This document shows positions 31,246 to 42,706 of a stretch of DNA of 64,000 bases, piece after piece; the stretch's first letter is position 1, and the number at the start of each line of letters is the position of its first letter. Origin of the DNA: Penicillium oxalicum (taxonomy: Eukaryota; Ascomycota; Eurotiomycetes; Eurotiales; Aspergillaceae). The stretch is from positions 62,001 through 126,000 of the forward strand of contig NC_064655.1 of assembly GCF_001723175.1 (NCBI RefSeq), written 5' to 3'. The position numbers and the translations under genes were made by a program. The notes beneath the pieces are model-generated. The model did not search any database, was not told where the DNA came from, and was given only the letters and a program-made list of their open reading frames with translations.

Positions 31246-32040
31246 TGTTGGTGAAGAAGTAAGGAAGAAATTGAGAGGGAAAGCTGTATGGAGGATAAGA
31301 CTCTCTTTAAATAACGTCTCTGTTATCGACAAATATGATGTCATAGATGATTTTTTTCTACAGAATGGATGTGAAGAAACTCAAACCCTTCGGTTCCTAG
31401 GGCCGGGCCCCTCTAGGTGGGGGAACTGCGCTCTCCATCAACATCCTCGATGATCTCAACCATGGACTGGCCCTTCTCCTCTTTTAAGCCAGAATGTATG
31501 AAAGTTCAGATGGTTCGAGGTGGTGAGATGGATGGTTTATCGAATATTTCCGATACTCTCGCAGCTATCTTGACTGTGACTGAAATCAGAGTCCTACGCT
31601 TGCCAACTTCTGTTGAACCAAGGAATACCGATGCTTAGGAGATGTAGGACGGTCTCCATGAAGATACCCACGTTATGCAAAGAGATTCTGCTGGAATAAG
31701 ATCATTTAAAGGCGTATTATTGTTGGAGTTCACGTCAGCTCGACCGGCTTTTCCAATCAGCCGGCCGTCAATGTTGGCCTGCGGCTACCACTTCGTGCTC
31801 ATGACGGGCAATCTTGGGCGGTAATCCCACGGCCTTGTTCTGTATTTACTGTAAGAAATATATTGCCACCGGAATCTTCTTCCAGGAGCCACGGAGTTTT
31901 CTAAATATCAGCCCATCTACCCTGGCTGGGCTTAGCGGCGTGAGGGTCATGGAGTTGGTGGTCGGAGCAGCCAACGCTTTTCGTCAATTACTGAGATGGT
32001 TGCTTCTGGGTTTACGGTGTCGAGGAATGTCGGTGCTTCA
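31246..32040. other. intergenic
   Basis: About 800 bp without a supported gene; short plus-strand frames at 31417-31638 and 31814-32044 look non-coding. Confidence 0.4.
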
Positions 32041-33624
32041 TTAAGAAGATGAACTTCTATAGTACATTGACCACGTCTCTGCGGGCGGAGAAATGCTAGA
32101 ATTAGAAAAGCACCTCTCCGTGGTTAGTGCTCTTACGTCTCTATAAAATCTATCTGTGCGATCGATCTCCTTCTGAATAGCACTTTTCACTAAACCTGGT
32201 TCTATCCAGCGCACGGTATTGTTTATGGAGGGCGCGGCCAGCCTCCTATCCTCAAGCAGTGCGTTGACCCCTTGGAGATTTCCTCGCTTGGCTGCGAGAA
32301 ACAACGGATGCTCTAACCAATTGATTCCCAAGTTGGGATTGAGATGACGGTGCAGTAATAGTGCCCTCACAATCTCCAGATTCCCGTCACGCGCGGCGAT
32401 ACATAGGGCAGTATCCCTAGTCATACAGGTGCGCTCATTGACTAGTAACTGCTCACTTTGCCTCACGAGCAGTTGAACCCCTTCAAGCGCTCCTTTTTCC
32501 ACTGCCTAACATAGAGGTGGATCTCCGCCTCTCGGATTGATGTTAATGCCGCGGAAGTTGAGAAGCATCTTCAAAGCATCAATTCGTCCCAATTGCACAG
32601 CGACTTGCAAAGGAGATCGCCGTCCAGCTAGAATATTCACGTCCACCCCTGGTGTCGCAAGGCAGGCCTGTGAAATTGACGTATCCATTCTCCATACGGC
32701 GTGATGTAGAGAGCTCGAGGAATCCCCATACTTGCCGCGACTACCGACGAAGTTAATGTCCACGTCTTTGTGCCCGGGAAACCTTCTGGTGATTTCCGCG
32801 AACTGCGAGCGTGAAGCCACCCACAGCGGCGTATTGCCATCCCTGTTGGTAGAATTCGCGTTGATACGTGGATGGCCAAGAAGCAGATCAACGAGCTCCA
32901 GGGGTTTCATCCGGACTGCAAGATGAAGCGGCGTGTCACCATTCTGATCATACCTCTCGAGATCGAGGTTCTTCTGCCCGAGGAGTAGCTTGACGGCATT
33001 CAGAGACCCATGGGCCATAGCCTGATGTAGTGATAGGTCATCGCTGTCCAAGTTATGCCGGTCGAAGGCTGATAGGCAAGCCGGATCGACCGACATCACC
33101 TCTATCATCGAGGCCTTGTTTGCGTGGCAGGCCCAGTCTCTTGGTGAGTAGCCGTGATGATCCTTGATATCTCGGTCTTCTCCATGAGATAACAGCAATT
33201 TTGCCACTCTAATTCGGCCCCCGAAAACTACTAGGTGAAGCGGGGTTCGGCCTTGTTCATATCGGATGTTTACGTTAAGCCCGGGCCGCTTTAACACGCT
33301 CTCTACGGACGCATAGGTCCCCTATTTGACAGCATACCACAAAGCACTCTCCTGTGCCCGGTTTTGGAGGTTAACTTTCAAATCTGGCTGATTCAGTAGA
33401 AGTTTAATCACCTCCCTCGACGAATACTTGATCGCTCTCATCAAGGCAGTTTTCCCCCGGAAGAAGGCGTTAATATTGGCGCCGTACAGCAGTAAATCCT
33501 GTGTAAGAGCGCAAATATTGGCTTTAGCCGCTAGATGGAGATGGCTGTTGCGATATTTGACGTTGAACTTGAGAACAAGGGGGCCGCATTCGGTAGCAGA
33601 GATCCAGGCATGATCTTGCGACAT
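32041..33624 (-). pseudogene. ankyrin-repeat protein gene with two in-frame TAG codons
   Basis: A single reverse frame of 528 codons runs from ATG 33624 to 32041 and is broken only by TAG at 33322-33324 and TAG at 32506-32508. Both lie inside ankyrin repeats, and reading continues in the same frame after each. At least ten ankyrin-type repeats are visible (GRTPLHLVVFGGRIRVAKLL, GDTPLHLAVRMKPLELVDLL, GNTPLWVASRSQ, DTALCIAARDGNLEIVRALL). CAG-to-TAG changes explain both stops. No splice sites remove them. Ankyrin proteins serve as interaction scaffolds; translation of this copy would end after about 100 residues unless stops are read through. Confidence 0.8.
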
Positions 33625-34595
33625 AGTGTAGTGGGGGTGGAGTTATATAAAAAGTGCTGTATCGTCGGTTGAATACTCGCTGGTGGTGTAAGCGGCCTTA
33701 TATAGCAATCGATATAGAGTCATGAGAATTGGTGTGCAGTAAACGGGGCTCGGCGTACGACTGTAAAGATCCTATTAATAAACAAAGCTCCTAGGAGGGC
33801 TTGGATGGTTTCCAGGGACGCACCAAAGACGCCTGGGGCTTGATAAGGGCCGCTGGGAAACCTTCAGGTGATCCTAGGGACCAAAGTACAGCTCCCTGGA
33901 GCCTGTGAATCTCCAGGATCCAGCCAGTGGTCCTGACTCTGGAAAATGGTTATTCGCAAGAATCGGATCTCAGATCGCTTTGAGAAAGCGATCTCGAAAA
34001 CCCCCTCAGGGCGATTATAACCTATACAGTGTGCTCGAACTTCACTTCTTATCAACTCTCCCGAGACTTCGAACTAGATCAGCGATCACATCGACAAGAA
34101 CGACTTTGCCATCATCTTGTGTCTCGACGGTCCGTTCCATCGTAACGGCGGGGTCTTCTAGAGCGTGCTTTGTAAGGCCCACTCCCTAGCCAAAGGGCTG
34201 TGATCAGAAACGGTGGGATTTTGTCAAATACTTCTAAGTAACTGAGAACCATAAGTTTAGGAAGCATAACAGCCCCTAATATCGAAGGACATGAAGTTCT
34301 TATGCGATCTGTCGGTATTCGATCTATCTTGCCTTGTGTGCAATGAGACGCTAAAGGTGAAAAAAAAAGCCATCCGGTCTTCCAGCGATTGTACGCATTT
34401 ACAGTTCGAAGAGAATACACTAACTTTATCACTGTCTCTTCCTCGTGCATTCCAGAACTTAATGAAAACGCCGACTCAGTCTCGTCCGGTACGGTCGAAA
34501 AATTCGACTCTATGGCAAGCGGTCTTATTGGCGACATTCACGAGAGCTTTTAATTCCCCATTTGCCACTGGCAGCTGAAGATACGGACTCTGAGG
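33625..34595. other. intergenic
   Basis: Nearly 1 kb between an ankyrin gene start and the kinase-like gene end. Short frames on both strands (33905-34578) overlap each other and lack character. Confidence 0.42.
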
Positions 34596-35576
34596 CTATT
34601 TAGCAACCGCTCCTGATGTGGAGTGTATATGACTCACATGAGATAGCTGTTCCGCGTTAAGACTCCTTAGTGCTCTAGGGAGTTCCTGTATAGCGTCGCT
34701 CCATGGAAACGGGGGGGGATTCTTTTTCATTAGCCGTTCGACAATGTCCGCTAACGAAAAAAGCTTGATGCTCGCTGCGTCCATTTCTGGAGCTGTGATC
34801 TCACAGCTGTGTTCCAGATTTGCTGTCGGGCCCGTGTTAGCGCAACATTCTTCCAAGAAGCGGCCGAATTTCCCCACCGGCACTTACCAATCTTGACTTG
34901 ACCTGACGGAGTGAGGAGGATGGATTCAGCGGTCAGAGCAGCCAACGCTTTTCCTCGATCACAGAGATACTTGATCCCCACCAAGACCTGCCAGACCTTA
35001 GTCATGATCCTTATCCAGTGTCAGAGCTCAACTTACTGGCTTGACGATCGCGGCAATTTCAGCTTCTGTGATCGGACATTGTGAAGCCAAGATGTGATTG
35101 ACTGAGATCTCCACGGGTTCCCATACTAAGAATGCATCATCTCCATGATAGTAACATTCAAGCAGGCTCAAGAAACTCGGGTGGGAGCTTTGGCTCATTG
35201 TTTCAATCAGTGGGGCCACTGGGCCGTTCTGGTTCACCCATTGCTGAATGTTCACGAACTCGGTCTTCTTAGTTATTCGACGGGCAAGGCATAGGCGGTG
35301 CCCTTGGAAAACCCCCACGATGGGCTCGTATGTCTGCCAGGGATCCTCGGATACTTGGTGAATCGCATAGTGTGATACGCGGTGATTCAGCCCTATAGCT
35401 TGCGAGGCATGACGACCTTCTGCCTCTATGACCACACGTGGAGCAGAGTTCTGACTCAGCATGCCCTTCCAATTAGGTTTGTCTGTATTCCAGACACGCG
35501 AGGCACGAAAATCCTGATTTGAATTCATCTCGACGGTGAAGTACGGTGATACATCAACGTGCCGGTTGCTCAGCAT
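34596..35576 (-). CDS. protein kinase-like (pseudokinase) protein, copy 1
   Basis: Exons 35037-35576, 34888-34996 and 34596-34792 join in phase to give 281 residues. The introns are 40 nt (GTAAGT...CTAAG) and 95 nt (GTAAGT...TCACAG). The second half follows a kinase fold: SHPSFLSLLECYYHGDDAFL (N-lobe strands), WEPVEISVNHIL, VWQVLVGIKYLCDRG (helix E), ESILLTPSGQVKI (catalytic-loop/strand region), then APEMDAASIKLFSLADIVER. The HRD and DFG motifs are absent: no His-Arg-Asp precedes ESILL, and the Ile-Ala that would hold DFG joins directly to APE. Catalysis is therefore unlikely. Such degenerate kinases recur in fungal accessory DNA. A paralogous gene lies at 41.8-42.7 kb. No internal stops. Confidence 0.68.
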
Positions 35577-35845
35577 GCGTTGCTCAGTGCAGCGCTCTCT
35601 TATATATATCCTAACACGAGGAGCTAGCGGAAAAGTCTAGCCCTGCTATCCCAAATGACTAGATACTATGATGTGGATGCGGCCGCGTAGACGCAATTTA
35701 TTGATGGCCATTAATTACTATTTCCCGGACGACCCACATGTACTTCCACTCGTAGCCTGACCTCATTTAAAGGCGAAGACGATGATATCTAATTATGGCC
35801 CAGGGCAGGTGAGTGGGCCCGCCTCAAAGCAAGCATCGTCTATTT

Positions 35846-36436
35846 ATGCGCATGAAACCACCATTCAATGCTTTTGCATACGGTTTGGCAACAATGTCAA
35901 TGTCCCCTCCAAAGCTTTCGCATTCCTCTAAGAAGACCATTGACCGCGAATTCCATCTTCTGGGTGCTCTTAGAGAGATCCATTCAGACCCAGATACTGT
36001 TGCTTTTCTTGACCGTGCCCAGAGTCACATCGGTATGACTCGTGTGTCTAGCCTTCGGGGGCCCTTCCAAAGGTCTCTTATGCATTATGCCGCAATGGGG
36101 AACTGCACGGAAATGCTTCGATTTTTATTACGGGAGGGTGCATCGCAAAATGATCCTGATGGAAACAAGCGAACGCCCCTCTCGTGGGCCGCTGAGTACG
36201 GTGCACTAAACGCAGCCATAATTCTGGTGCAAAGTGGTGCCAAAGTGAATCAGACGGATGACATGTTCGCAACACCCCTGACGTGGGTCATACAATTTGG
36301 GCCAGGAGATCAATCAGCCATAGCCGCATATCTAAAAGAGCATGGAGCAATAGAGAAGGGTTTCAAAAGGCGCTGGATCTGGGCGAAGTTGGGACTGCTA
36401 GGAGATCGAGCCAATGGCGGTTTTGCAAAAATATGA
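35846..36436 (+). CDS. ankyrin-repeat protein
   Basis: From ATG 35846 a single exon gives about 196 residues (the frame is open to 35813; ATG 35894 is another possible start). After an N-terminal helical region (TIDREFHLLGALREIHSD), three ankyrin repeats are clear: RSLMHYAAMGNCTEMLRFLL, RTPLSWAAEYGALNAAIILV, and TPLTWVIQFGPGDQSAIAAYL. The end is basic. Unlike the neighbouring ankyrin genes it has no in-frame stop. It diverges from the kinase-like gene with about 270 bp between starts. Probably a small interaction module. Confidence 0.72.
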   Translation: MRMKPPFNAFAYGLATMSMSPPKLSHSSKKTIDREFHLLGALREIHSDPDTVAFLDRAQSHIGMTRVSSLRGPFQRSLMHYAAMGNCTEMLRFLLREGASQNDPDGNKRTPLSWAAEYGALNAAIILVQSGAKVNQTDDMFATPLTWVIQFGPGDQSAIAAYLKEHGAIEKGFKRRWIWAKLGLLGDRANGGFAKI

Positions 36437-36908
36437 AGCTAGAATTGGTCTAACTTGAAGAGTCGCGAGCGTTAGTTCCAGGCATGTCCGAGAGGAGCTA
36501 TCTAGAGTCAGGAGTAGTAGGGGTTATCAGATTTCCTGAGAAATCCGCGTTCTGTGTATATTGCGTTATAAACAGAAAACAGGAGATCTGTAATTTAGAC
36601 CTGTTGTGATTTCCATTGGTGCACTATATGGTCCACTTCACTGCGTCCCAATAGAAATCGATCGTTCTCACGTGATTTCGGCACCCATGCTGCAAGACTG
36701 CCACACGCTACCGTCTATATTTCCTTGGTGTTAGAATCTAGGGGACGAAGAAGATAAGAGAGAGGGATTATGAGGCTAAGTTCCCTAGAGGCGAAGGAAC
36801 CTATCTAAGCTATGGAGACAAAACTATCAAACACTTGGGCTATATTATCTTAGCACAACATTGACGGTCATTGAGAAAATATTTTCAGACGAATTCCAAT
36901 GGTATTCC

Positions 36909-37694
36909 TTACACCTATTTACCCAGGATATTTCTATGCCTCCATTCATTTTCCCAGTCTTCGCCGAAATTGTTCGACTACAGAAACTCCACCTCATCCC
37001 AGACATCCTGTGAAACGTCCTGCCATTCTCCCGACTTCAAGTTTCTGAGCATCTCGTTATCAACAATATCAAACTTGTGGCCTGCCTATCTGCCGCTAGC
37101 CAGATATGCACCACGTTGGATATCCGTCAAGGTATCAGTCGACCAACAAATTCGCATGAGAACGAGATGACCGATGGTTATTTCATATTTGATCTTGGAT
37201 CCAAGGACATATTCATGGGTAGTGAAGTTCCTCAGCACTTGATTTTCCGAACAAGTGGCCCTTCCAGGGACGACTGAAGTCGATTCCTGCTCCGCGTGAT
37301 CTCCGTTGACCTCCATGTAAGACTACCACTCAAAGTCTCGCTCGATTATATCGAACCGTAGTTCGCTAGGAGTTGTATTGAGTTTGGTGGAGATGAGAGG
37401 GTAGCTGTATACTTGCATTGCAACGGGGAGGTCCTTCGGATTCAAGGAGTCACCAATGCAGATAAGCGGAGCGCGAGGCCAGTCCTCCTCAATAAGGTCG
37501 CCGAGGATGTCCGACCATGAAGAAAAAAGCATTTCCGGTAACTTTCTAGTAAACAATCTTGCTGTAACTGGCATTTGGAAGGGCAAGTTACCAGCTAGTG
37601 TTGACACATTGTTGATTGGTAAGTAATCCCTTGGCCGAAGGAAAGAAGGGAAGATAGAGGGGAGACTGAGGCAAAGCTGAAAGCGAGCTGAGGA
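36909..37694 (-). pseudogene. unknown gene with several in-frame amber/ochre codons
   Basis: One reverse frame stays protein-like over about 260 codons but is cut by TAG near 37320 (after RDFEW), near 37084 (after YLASGR), near 36979 and 36915, and TAA at 36909. Between stops it reads for example ARLFTRKLPEMLFSSWSDIL, GDLIEEDWPRAPLICIGDS, then GHKFDIVDNEMLRNLKSGEW and EDWENEWRHRN. Two separate open segments (37323-37607 and 37086-37316) are in the same register, which is why I join them. I do not recognise the family. The stops match CAG/CAA/TGG positions mutated by C-to-T or G-to-A. Confidence 0.55.
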
Positions 37695-37830
37695 TCAAGC
37701 CTCGAAGCAGCTTTATGCATTTACAGCCATGGGTAAGAGGTGAAAGGCATCGATAAAAACTTTCGAGTACAGAATACGCTTGAGACTCTCAGGCGAGGTT
37801 TAGTAAACATCCAACGGTACTGTGCAGTAA

Positions 37831-37845
37831 TGTGTGTGTGTGTGT
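37831..37845. repeat. GT dinucleotide microsatellite
   Basis: A run of seven TG repeats in an otherwise non-coding stretch. Confidence 0.6.
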
Positions 37846-38037
37846 AAGTCACTACCCTAATTCGTTTCAATTGCACCGCCTTGAGATCCCGGCAGCTTTC
37901 ACTAAGCGCCCAGGAGCAAGCGGGCACTGCGATGGAAGTAGAAAATGTCCACAAGTCTATATAACACATCAACCCAAATGCATACCCTCATTTCTGAAAA
38001 TCTAGTCTTCTTCAAGCTGTACCACCAGCTCTTCAAC

Positions 38038-39421
38038 ATGTTGTTGCAACTATCAACAGAACTTCTATTCTGGATTTGCTAATACCTCGGCAGGGGCGAG
38101 ATCCTGAATCTTTGTCTCGTATGTCGCGCAGCTTCTCGGTTATTTCACGACGCGCTATTTCAACAATCCCAGAGCAGCAGACAACCAGCCTTATGGCGTG
38201 CTGTAGCTCATGGAAGGGTGGATATTGCTTCGGAGATCATGGCACTCACCAGGCCAGATGTTAATGCCACATATAGGGGGCTTACGGCACTCTGCGTGGC
38301 AGCCGAACGACGCGATAAAGCGGCCATTGATTTGCTGTTGCAGCAACCTACAATCAATCCCAATCATTCAGTCTTCCCTTACCTTAAACTTCTTTCTCTT
38401 GCAGCGGGAAAGGGGCGACCTTGGTGTGGTGGAGCAATTACTCCGTTTCCCCACGATCGACATCAACCGCCAGGACTCCCGGGGAATGACACCGGCCATG
38501 CACGCACTTATGTCTGGTGAATTTTATAACCTGCAGCTTCTACTCATGGATGATCGGACAGATGCGAACATCACCAATATCTGTGGCCAGACGTTACTGC
38601 ACTTGGCTGCACGCAGGGCCAATGCTGTAGCAATTCAGATCCTGGTGCGCCATGCACGTATCGACGTCAATTGCCGCAACGCAGAGGGTGAAACTCCGCT
38701 TCTTTTGGCTGCAAAGCAAACCTGCTGCGATAAGTCCGGCCAGGCAGTCCTTTCCTTACTTGACTCTGCCAACGTCGATATTAATACTCGAGATATTAGC
38801 CGTCGAACCCCTCTTTGGTACGCTGCGGAGGGGCACGACGATGATTTGGTGTGCGTCATTCTGCAGAGGTTAGATGTAGACTTCTGCGGCGATCAGGACT
38901 CAGTAACTCCGTTGACACTTGCGGTTCGGAGGGGCCGCGAAAGCATTGTGAAACACGTCCTATGCCATCCTAATTTTTCTATCCCGGTGACTGGAGCTGC
39001 GGTTTCTCCAATGTGGGATGCATGTCGTTTAGGGAACCTGAATCTCGTCAGGGAGCTCTTGCGCTGGAATGTGATTGATGTCAATCAAATGGGCCCTACG
39101 GGAACTAGCCCTCTCCAGGTGGCTATAATAGGGCAACATGTGTCGATCGTTCGCCTTCTCTTAGGCCAGGGAGACCGAGTGTCAGTCAACGACCGGGGAC
39201 CACAAGAATGGTCAGCGCTTACATTCGCTGCTGCGGCTGGGCACGACGAGATTGTTTCATTGCTACTAGGTAACCCTCATATAGATGTCAACCACACCGA
39301 CGATCTGGGAAGGCGGCCATTGTGGTGGGCCGTTCATGGAGTGCATTTGAAGACTATACATTTGTTGCGGAGAGATTCTAGTACTTGTATAGCATGGATC
39401 GAAATCAGTTTCATCATTTGA
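38038..39421 (+). pseudogene. F-box plus ankyrin-repeat protein gene with an in-frame TAA
   Basis: ATG 38038 begins an F-box (LSTELLFWIC, stop, YLGRGEILNLCLVCRAASRL) broken by TAA at codon 15. Past it, the frame gives ankyrin repeats (LTALCVAAERRDKAAIDLLL). A 34 nt T-rich segment ending TTGCAG (38371-38404) must be removed to join exon 2 (38405-39421) in phase. Exon 2 carries about eight ankyrin repeats (GQTLLHLAARRANAVAIQIL, RTPLWYAAEGHDDDLVCVIL, WSALTFAAAAGHDEIVSLLL). The donor is weak and the intron unusually short. A CAA-to-TAA change explains the stop. F-box/ankyrin proteins usually select substrates for SCF ligases. Translation from a downstream ATG (for example 38238) could still give an ankyrin-only product. 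Confidence 0.72.
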
Positions 39422-40067
39422 ACACAGAGATTATTTCCCAAGGGCCCGCTTTCGAGCACGCTAAGCTATATATAGTTAGTTCTGGTTTCATGGGCTGGAT
39501 CGTATTGAAAGATCAATTCATGGACCATGACTGTTAATATAGAATGACGTCATTTTCCAGTTCGCTCATATGACCATATCCTACTTGGCGACGATATTCG
39601 CTACTTTCTATTCAAGTATTATCATGCTCAAGCATATACAGACACGTTCAGGTTTGCCTTCAATATTAGAGACAACAGAGTTGTTCTTTCAACTCTTCTA
39701 AGATATGTCCAGATTGACTATATATAGTTACTCTCGTATTTTAGATCATGCCTTGGTTCGGAACGGTAAAATCGAAAAGAGCAAGTAGGCTAATGTTACG
39801 TATTATTGTTTCTGAACTTGTTATAAGTCTGTCTAAAGGTCGAGAGTTTTAACCGATCAAGGGCTTGAACTGTATAGCATAATAAAAAAAGGTAGTGATA
39901 TAATATAGTAAGGGATTTTTGACAGCCTACAGAATTATGTTTATATACTACTTGTGAAATATAGATAGTCACAAGTAGATAAGGCGGAAGTAAACTACTT
40001 AATAAAAATATGAAGTATAAGTCGTAACAAGTACTATATATTAGAAAGAAAAAGGTTGTCACTAGTG
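39422..40067. other. very AT-rich spacer
   Basis: Strongly AT-rich with TATA-like runs and no coding frame; consistent with old RIP-mutated DNA. Confidence 0.5.
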
Positions 40068-40478
40068 CTAGGGAAAGAAACTTGAATCAATAGCCCTTGC
40101 ATCTGGTCGCCACTCGGCCGCACCAGCCTTTTCGAGAATTTTCACCACATCTCCAAATCGTTTGTCCCGCGCTACAGCTAGTGCAGTGCCATATTACCCA
40201 CGTTCGTTCAGGTTCGCACCGGCATTCATCAACAAGATCACTATCTCTGTATTTCCATACTACGCGGCTCCTAGCAATACGCTACCATAATAGCTGCCAG
40301 CTATATTTATATCTGCGCCTCGATCTAGGAGCAACTGCACTAGCTCCACGCTCGTGCGTCGAGCAGCCGCCTAAAGTGCGCAGCCATACCAGGAGAACCC
40401 TCCAGCATTAGGATTTGCTCCTTGGTCTAGGAGTGCTCTAGCAATTTCCGAATTCTCCCGCTCAGAAGCCTCGTATAA
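40068..40478 (-). pseudogene. ankyrin-repeat fragment with TAG/TAA codons
   Basis: A reverse frame of 137 codons ends at TAG 40068-40070 and shows four ankyrin repeats (SEIAR-ALLDQGANPNAGG, SVELVQLLLDRGADINIAGS, NTEIVILLMNAGANLNERG, YGTALAVARDKR). Three internal stops (TAG, TAG, TAA) replace the residue before AAA, YGN and YGT, where ankyrin repeats usually have Gln in related proteins. No start codon or splice site is visible, so this is a remnant, probably from the same family as the 32-33.6 and 38-39.4 kb genes. Confidence 0.68.
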
Positions 40479-41818
40479 TTAACGGTCCAAAGATCGTTAA
40501 TCCATGATTTTCTTTGAAGGTTAACTAAAGGCTTTGTAAGAGTATATCCTGATTTTGACTTCTAAACCACATTTTTCGTATTAGTTAACGATAAGATTGA
40601 AGTCGTTCGGGATATACAGCACTTACTATACAAGTTTAGGATTATTTGAATTTAGGGTGGGAATTTGAGAAACATAGGAAAAGGGAAGCTTTTTAAGATT
40701 TACCTACTTTTGCTGCCCCGCAGCGGGGCAGTATAGAAGGTGAACCTGGGCATCACAGTAGGGCCACACCCGTATTCCTGATACTGCATGTTTTCTGTTT
40801 GCCTTATTTGCATTATCAACGTTCTCGAAGCCCTCGAGACCATACCAGATTATTACGGATGCTACATTTAAGCTGCTTTTTTACAGCCGTATGGGAATAT
40901 CGCCAAGAAAGGGGTTCGAGGGTCGGTTAACTGTAATAGGTATAGCGCAGTTTAAAAGAGACATTGGGAAAGAATCTCAGTGTGAAGGTGGTGAATCTGA
41001 TTTCGATCCATGCTGTAAGAGGCGTAAATTGAAAATGCTTCTGCGGTGAAAACGGCTGGCCAGGGCCGATATAGATATTGCATTCTTTTCGCCCCACAAT
41101 ATATCCAAAGCTATTCAAAAGTGAGCATTCTGTTTAATGAATTTCTCCAATATAAACAATTGGTGAGAGGCTCCCAGAGTAGACCCTGTAGCACTTCATT
41201 TGACCGTCTTGGAATTCCTTTTCAGAACTGCACAAAGATTTGCCAGTCGATATTGAAACACTGTCTCCTGGTGAGAGCGATCTGACCCCAAGGATGCCAG
41301 TCTCTGGTGGATCCATTTTGTCTTCATCATACTAATAGGTACAGAGTTCGGCTCAACAGAAGCCGGTAGAGGACTATATAAAAGTTAAATAAGGCTTCGG
41401 AAACGAGTTGTCCACTTGGGTCAATACTCACCAGTAGAAAATGGTTGGCCCTCGCTGGAAAAATGATCAAAATCAACGCTACGTTCTTGTTTCGCTGACC
41501 TGACCAACGATTTGGTAGTCTTAATTTCTTGGCACTGCAAGCTCCACCAGTGATGATGGGTAGATATCGACGGTATTCGCGGGAGGTAGTACATAGAAGG
41601 GCACCATCTGGGTTGGAGCTATCAGTGCTCACATCGGCTTGTCAGAACACCCGACGGCTGAATCACAGCATGGTGCATCATGCCATGTCTGAACACCACT
41701 CACGAATCGCACACAAAAAGGTACAGAGCCAGCAAGGGCTTCTTGCCTGCCCACAGTCCGGTCATCACATGGATGGTAGCGAACTTCTGGACCGACCGGA
41801 CAAGCAACACTCAATCAG
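40479..41818. other. intergenic, AT-rich, no gene supported
   Basis: 1.3 kb holding a short perfect hairpin (listed separately). The reverse frame 41327-41632 ends in a good donor (CTG|GTGAGT) but has no ATG and no clear partner exon. Confidence 0.4.
40713..40731. repeat. perfect GC-rich hairpin in AT-rich DNA
   Basis: CTGCCCCG-CAG-CGGGGCAG is an 8 bp perfect stem with a 3 nt loop. It stands out in an AT-rich stretch. It lacks the CTRR that would follow in a Helitron 3' end. Confidence 0.5.
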
Positions 41819-42706
41819 CAACCCAGTAAGGAAAGCTATCAGAGGCTCTCCAAAGGCGTTGCTTCTCCCCGTTCTTTGCCAGTTGCCCAACATCTCAACA
41901 GTGCTGCTCGTGGGGCAAGAGTGCCATGGGACACGTACTGGCCGATCATGAACTGCGATATCGCAGGCCCAGTGATCATTGCTGAGCATCGCTCCGCCCA
42001 TCGCGGCTGCAGGCGATCCGACGCTATCCTGCCAGGAATGCCGAACGGCCTATTGCACGATTCGAATATGTCCACCACTCCAACATCCTCTCCTCCCGGG
42101 AGTGCTATCTGGATGCTTCATTTGTCTACGCATTCGTGGAGGACTTTCCACTCTCACTCGGACACCTTGTGACCTCCACTATCTTCCCTTCGGAGCTGGA
42201 GCTGGGTGCAATTCTCGCTCAGGTCTGCATCAGTTCTAGGGCTTATATGTGGCATTCTTGCTGATCACCCACAGATACTGGCTGGCTTAGAGTTCCTTGG
42301 CAACTTTGGACTCGCGCATCAATCTCTACCATGCAATGAGATTCTCCTCGGTTTAGACGGAATGATCAAAATTGGTGAGTACTGCTTGTCTAATGGTTTG
42401 TCCTCAGGCGGGAAGCTGCTGACTGCTTGGCTGCATGTCTTGAGACCTGTACAGAATGCTCCCCGCGCGAGTCACATGCACGACATATCGCTGCCATCTC
42501 GCCTATGGCCATGTTGCTGATGCAGAAGGGGGAGAAAGGTGCAGGAACCGCCGGGGTACACGACGCGGGTCGATGGCCGGTCGATTCGGACGCTGTCAGT
42601 TTCCTATCCGCAGCATCGGTAGCGGGGTCTATTTTCACTTTGCGACAGGTATGTAAGGTATCTGCAGGCTGTGGTTGTCTCTAATCCTCTCCAGCATCCC
42701 TGTTAG
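41819..42706 (+). CDS. protein kinase-like (pseudokinase) protein, copy 2, 5' end unresolved
   Basis: The well-supported part has four exons in phase: 42013-42222, 42275-42374, 42416-42648 and 42695-42706. The introns are 52, 41 and 46 nt (donors GTCTGC, GTGAGT, GTATGT). The sequence follows the kinase-like gene at 34.6-35.6 kb: FEYVHHSNILSSRECYLDA, FVEDFPLSLGHLV, ILAGLEFLGNFGLAHQSL, CNEILLGLDGMIKI, and a C-terminal RWPVDSDAVSFLSAASVAG ending HPC. HRD and DFG are missing here too. Upstream, TYWPIMNCDIAGPVIIAEHR aligns with the other copy's N-lobe in a different frame. It connects either by a 41 nt intron (41972-42012) or across a one-base shift, so it may be damaged. The first exon is not found. 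Confidence 0.6.

Noticed and set aside
40713..40731. Helitron 3' terminus suggested by a perfect GC-rich hairpin
   Set aside because: No CTRR follows the hairpin and no TC start or Rep/helicase sequence was found nearby.
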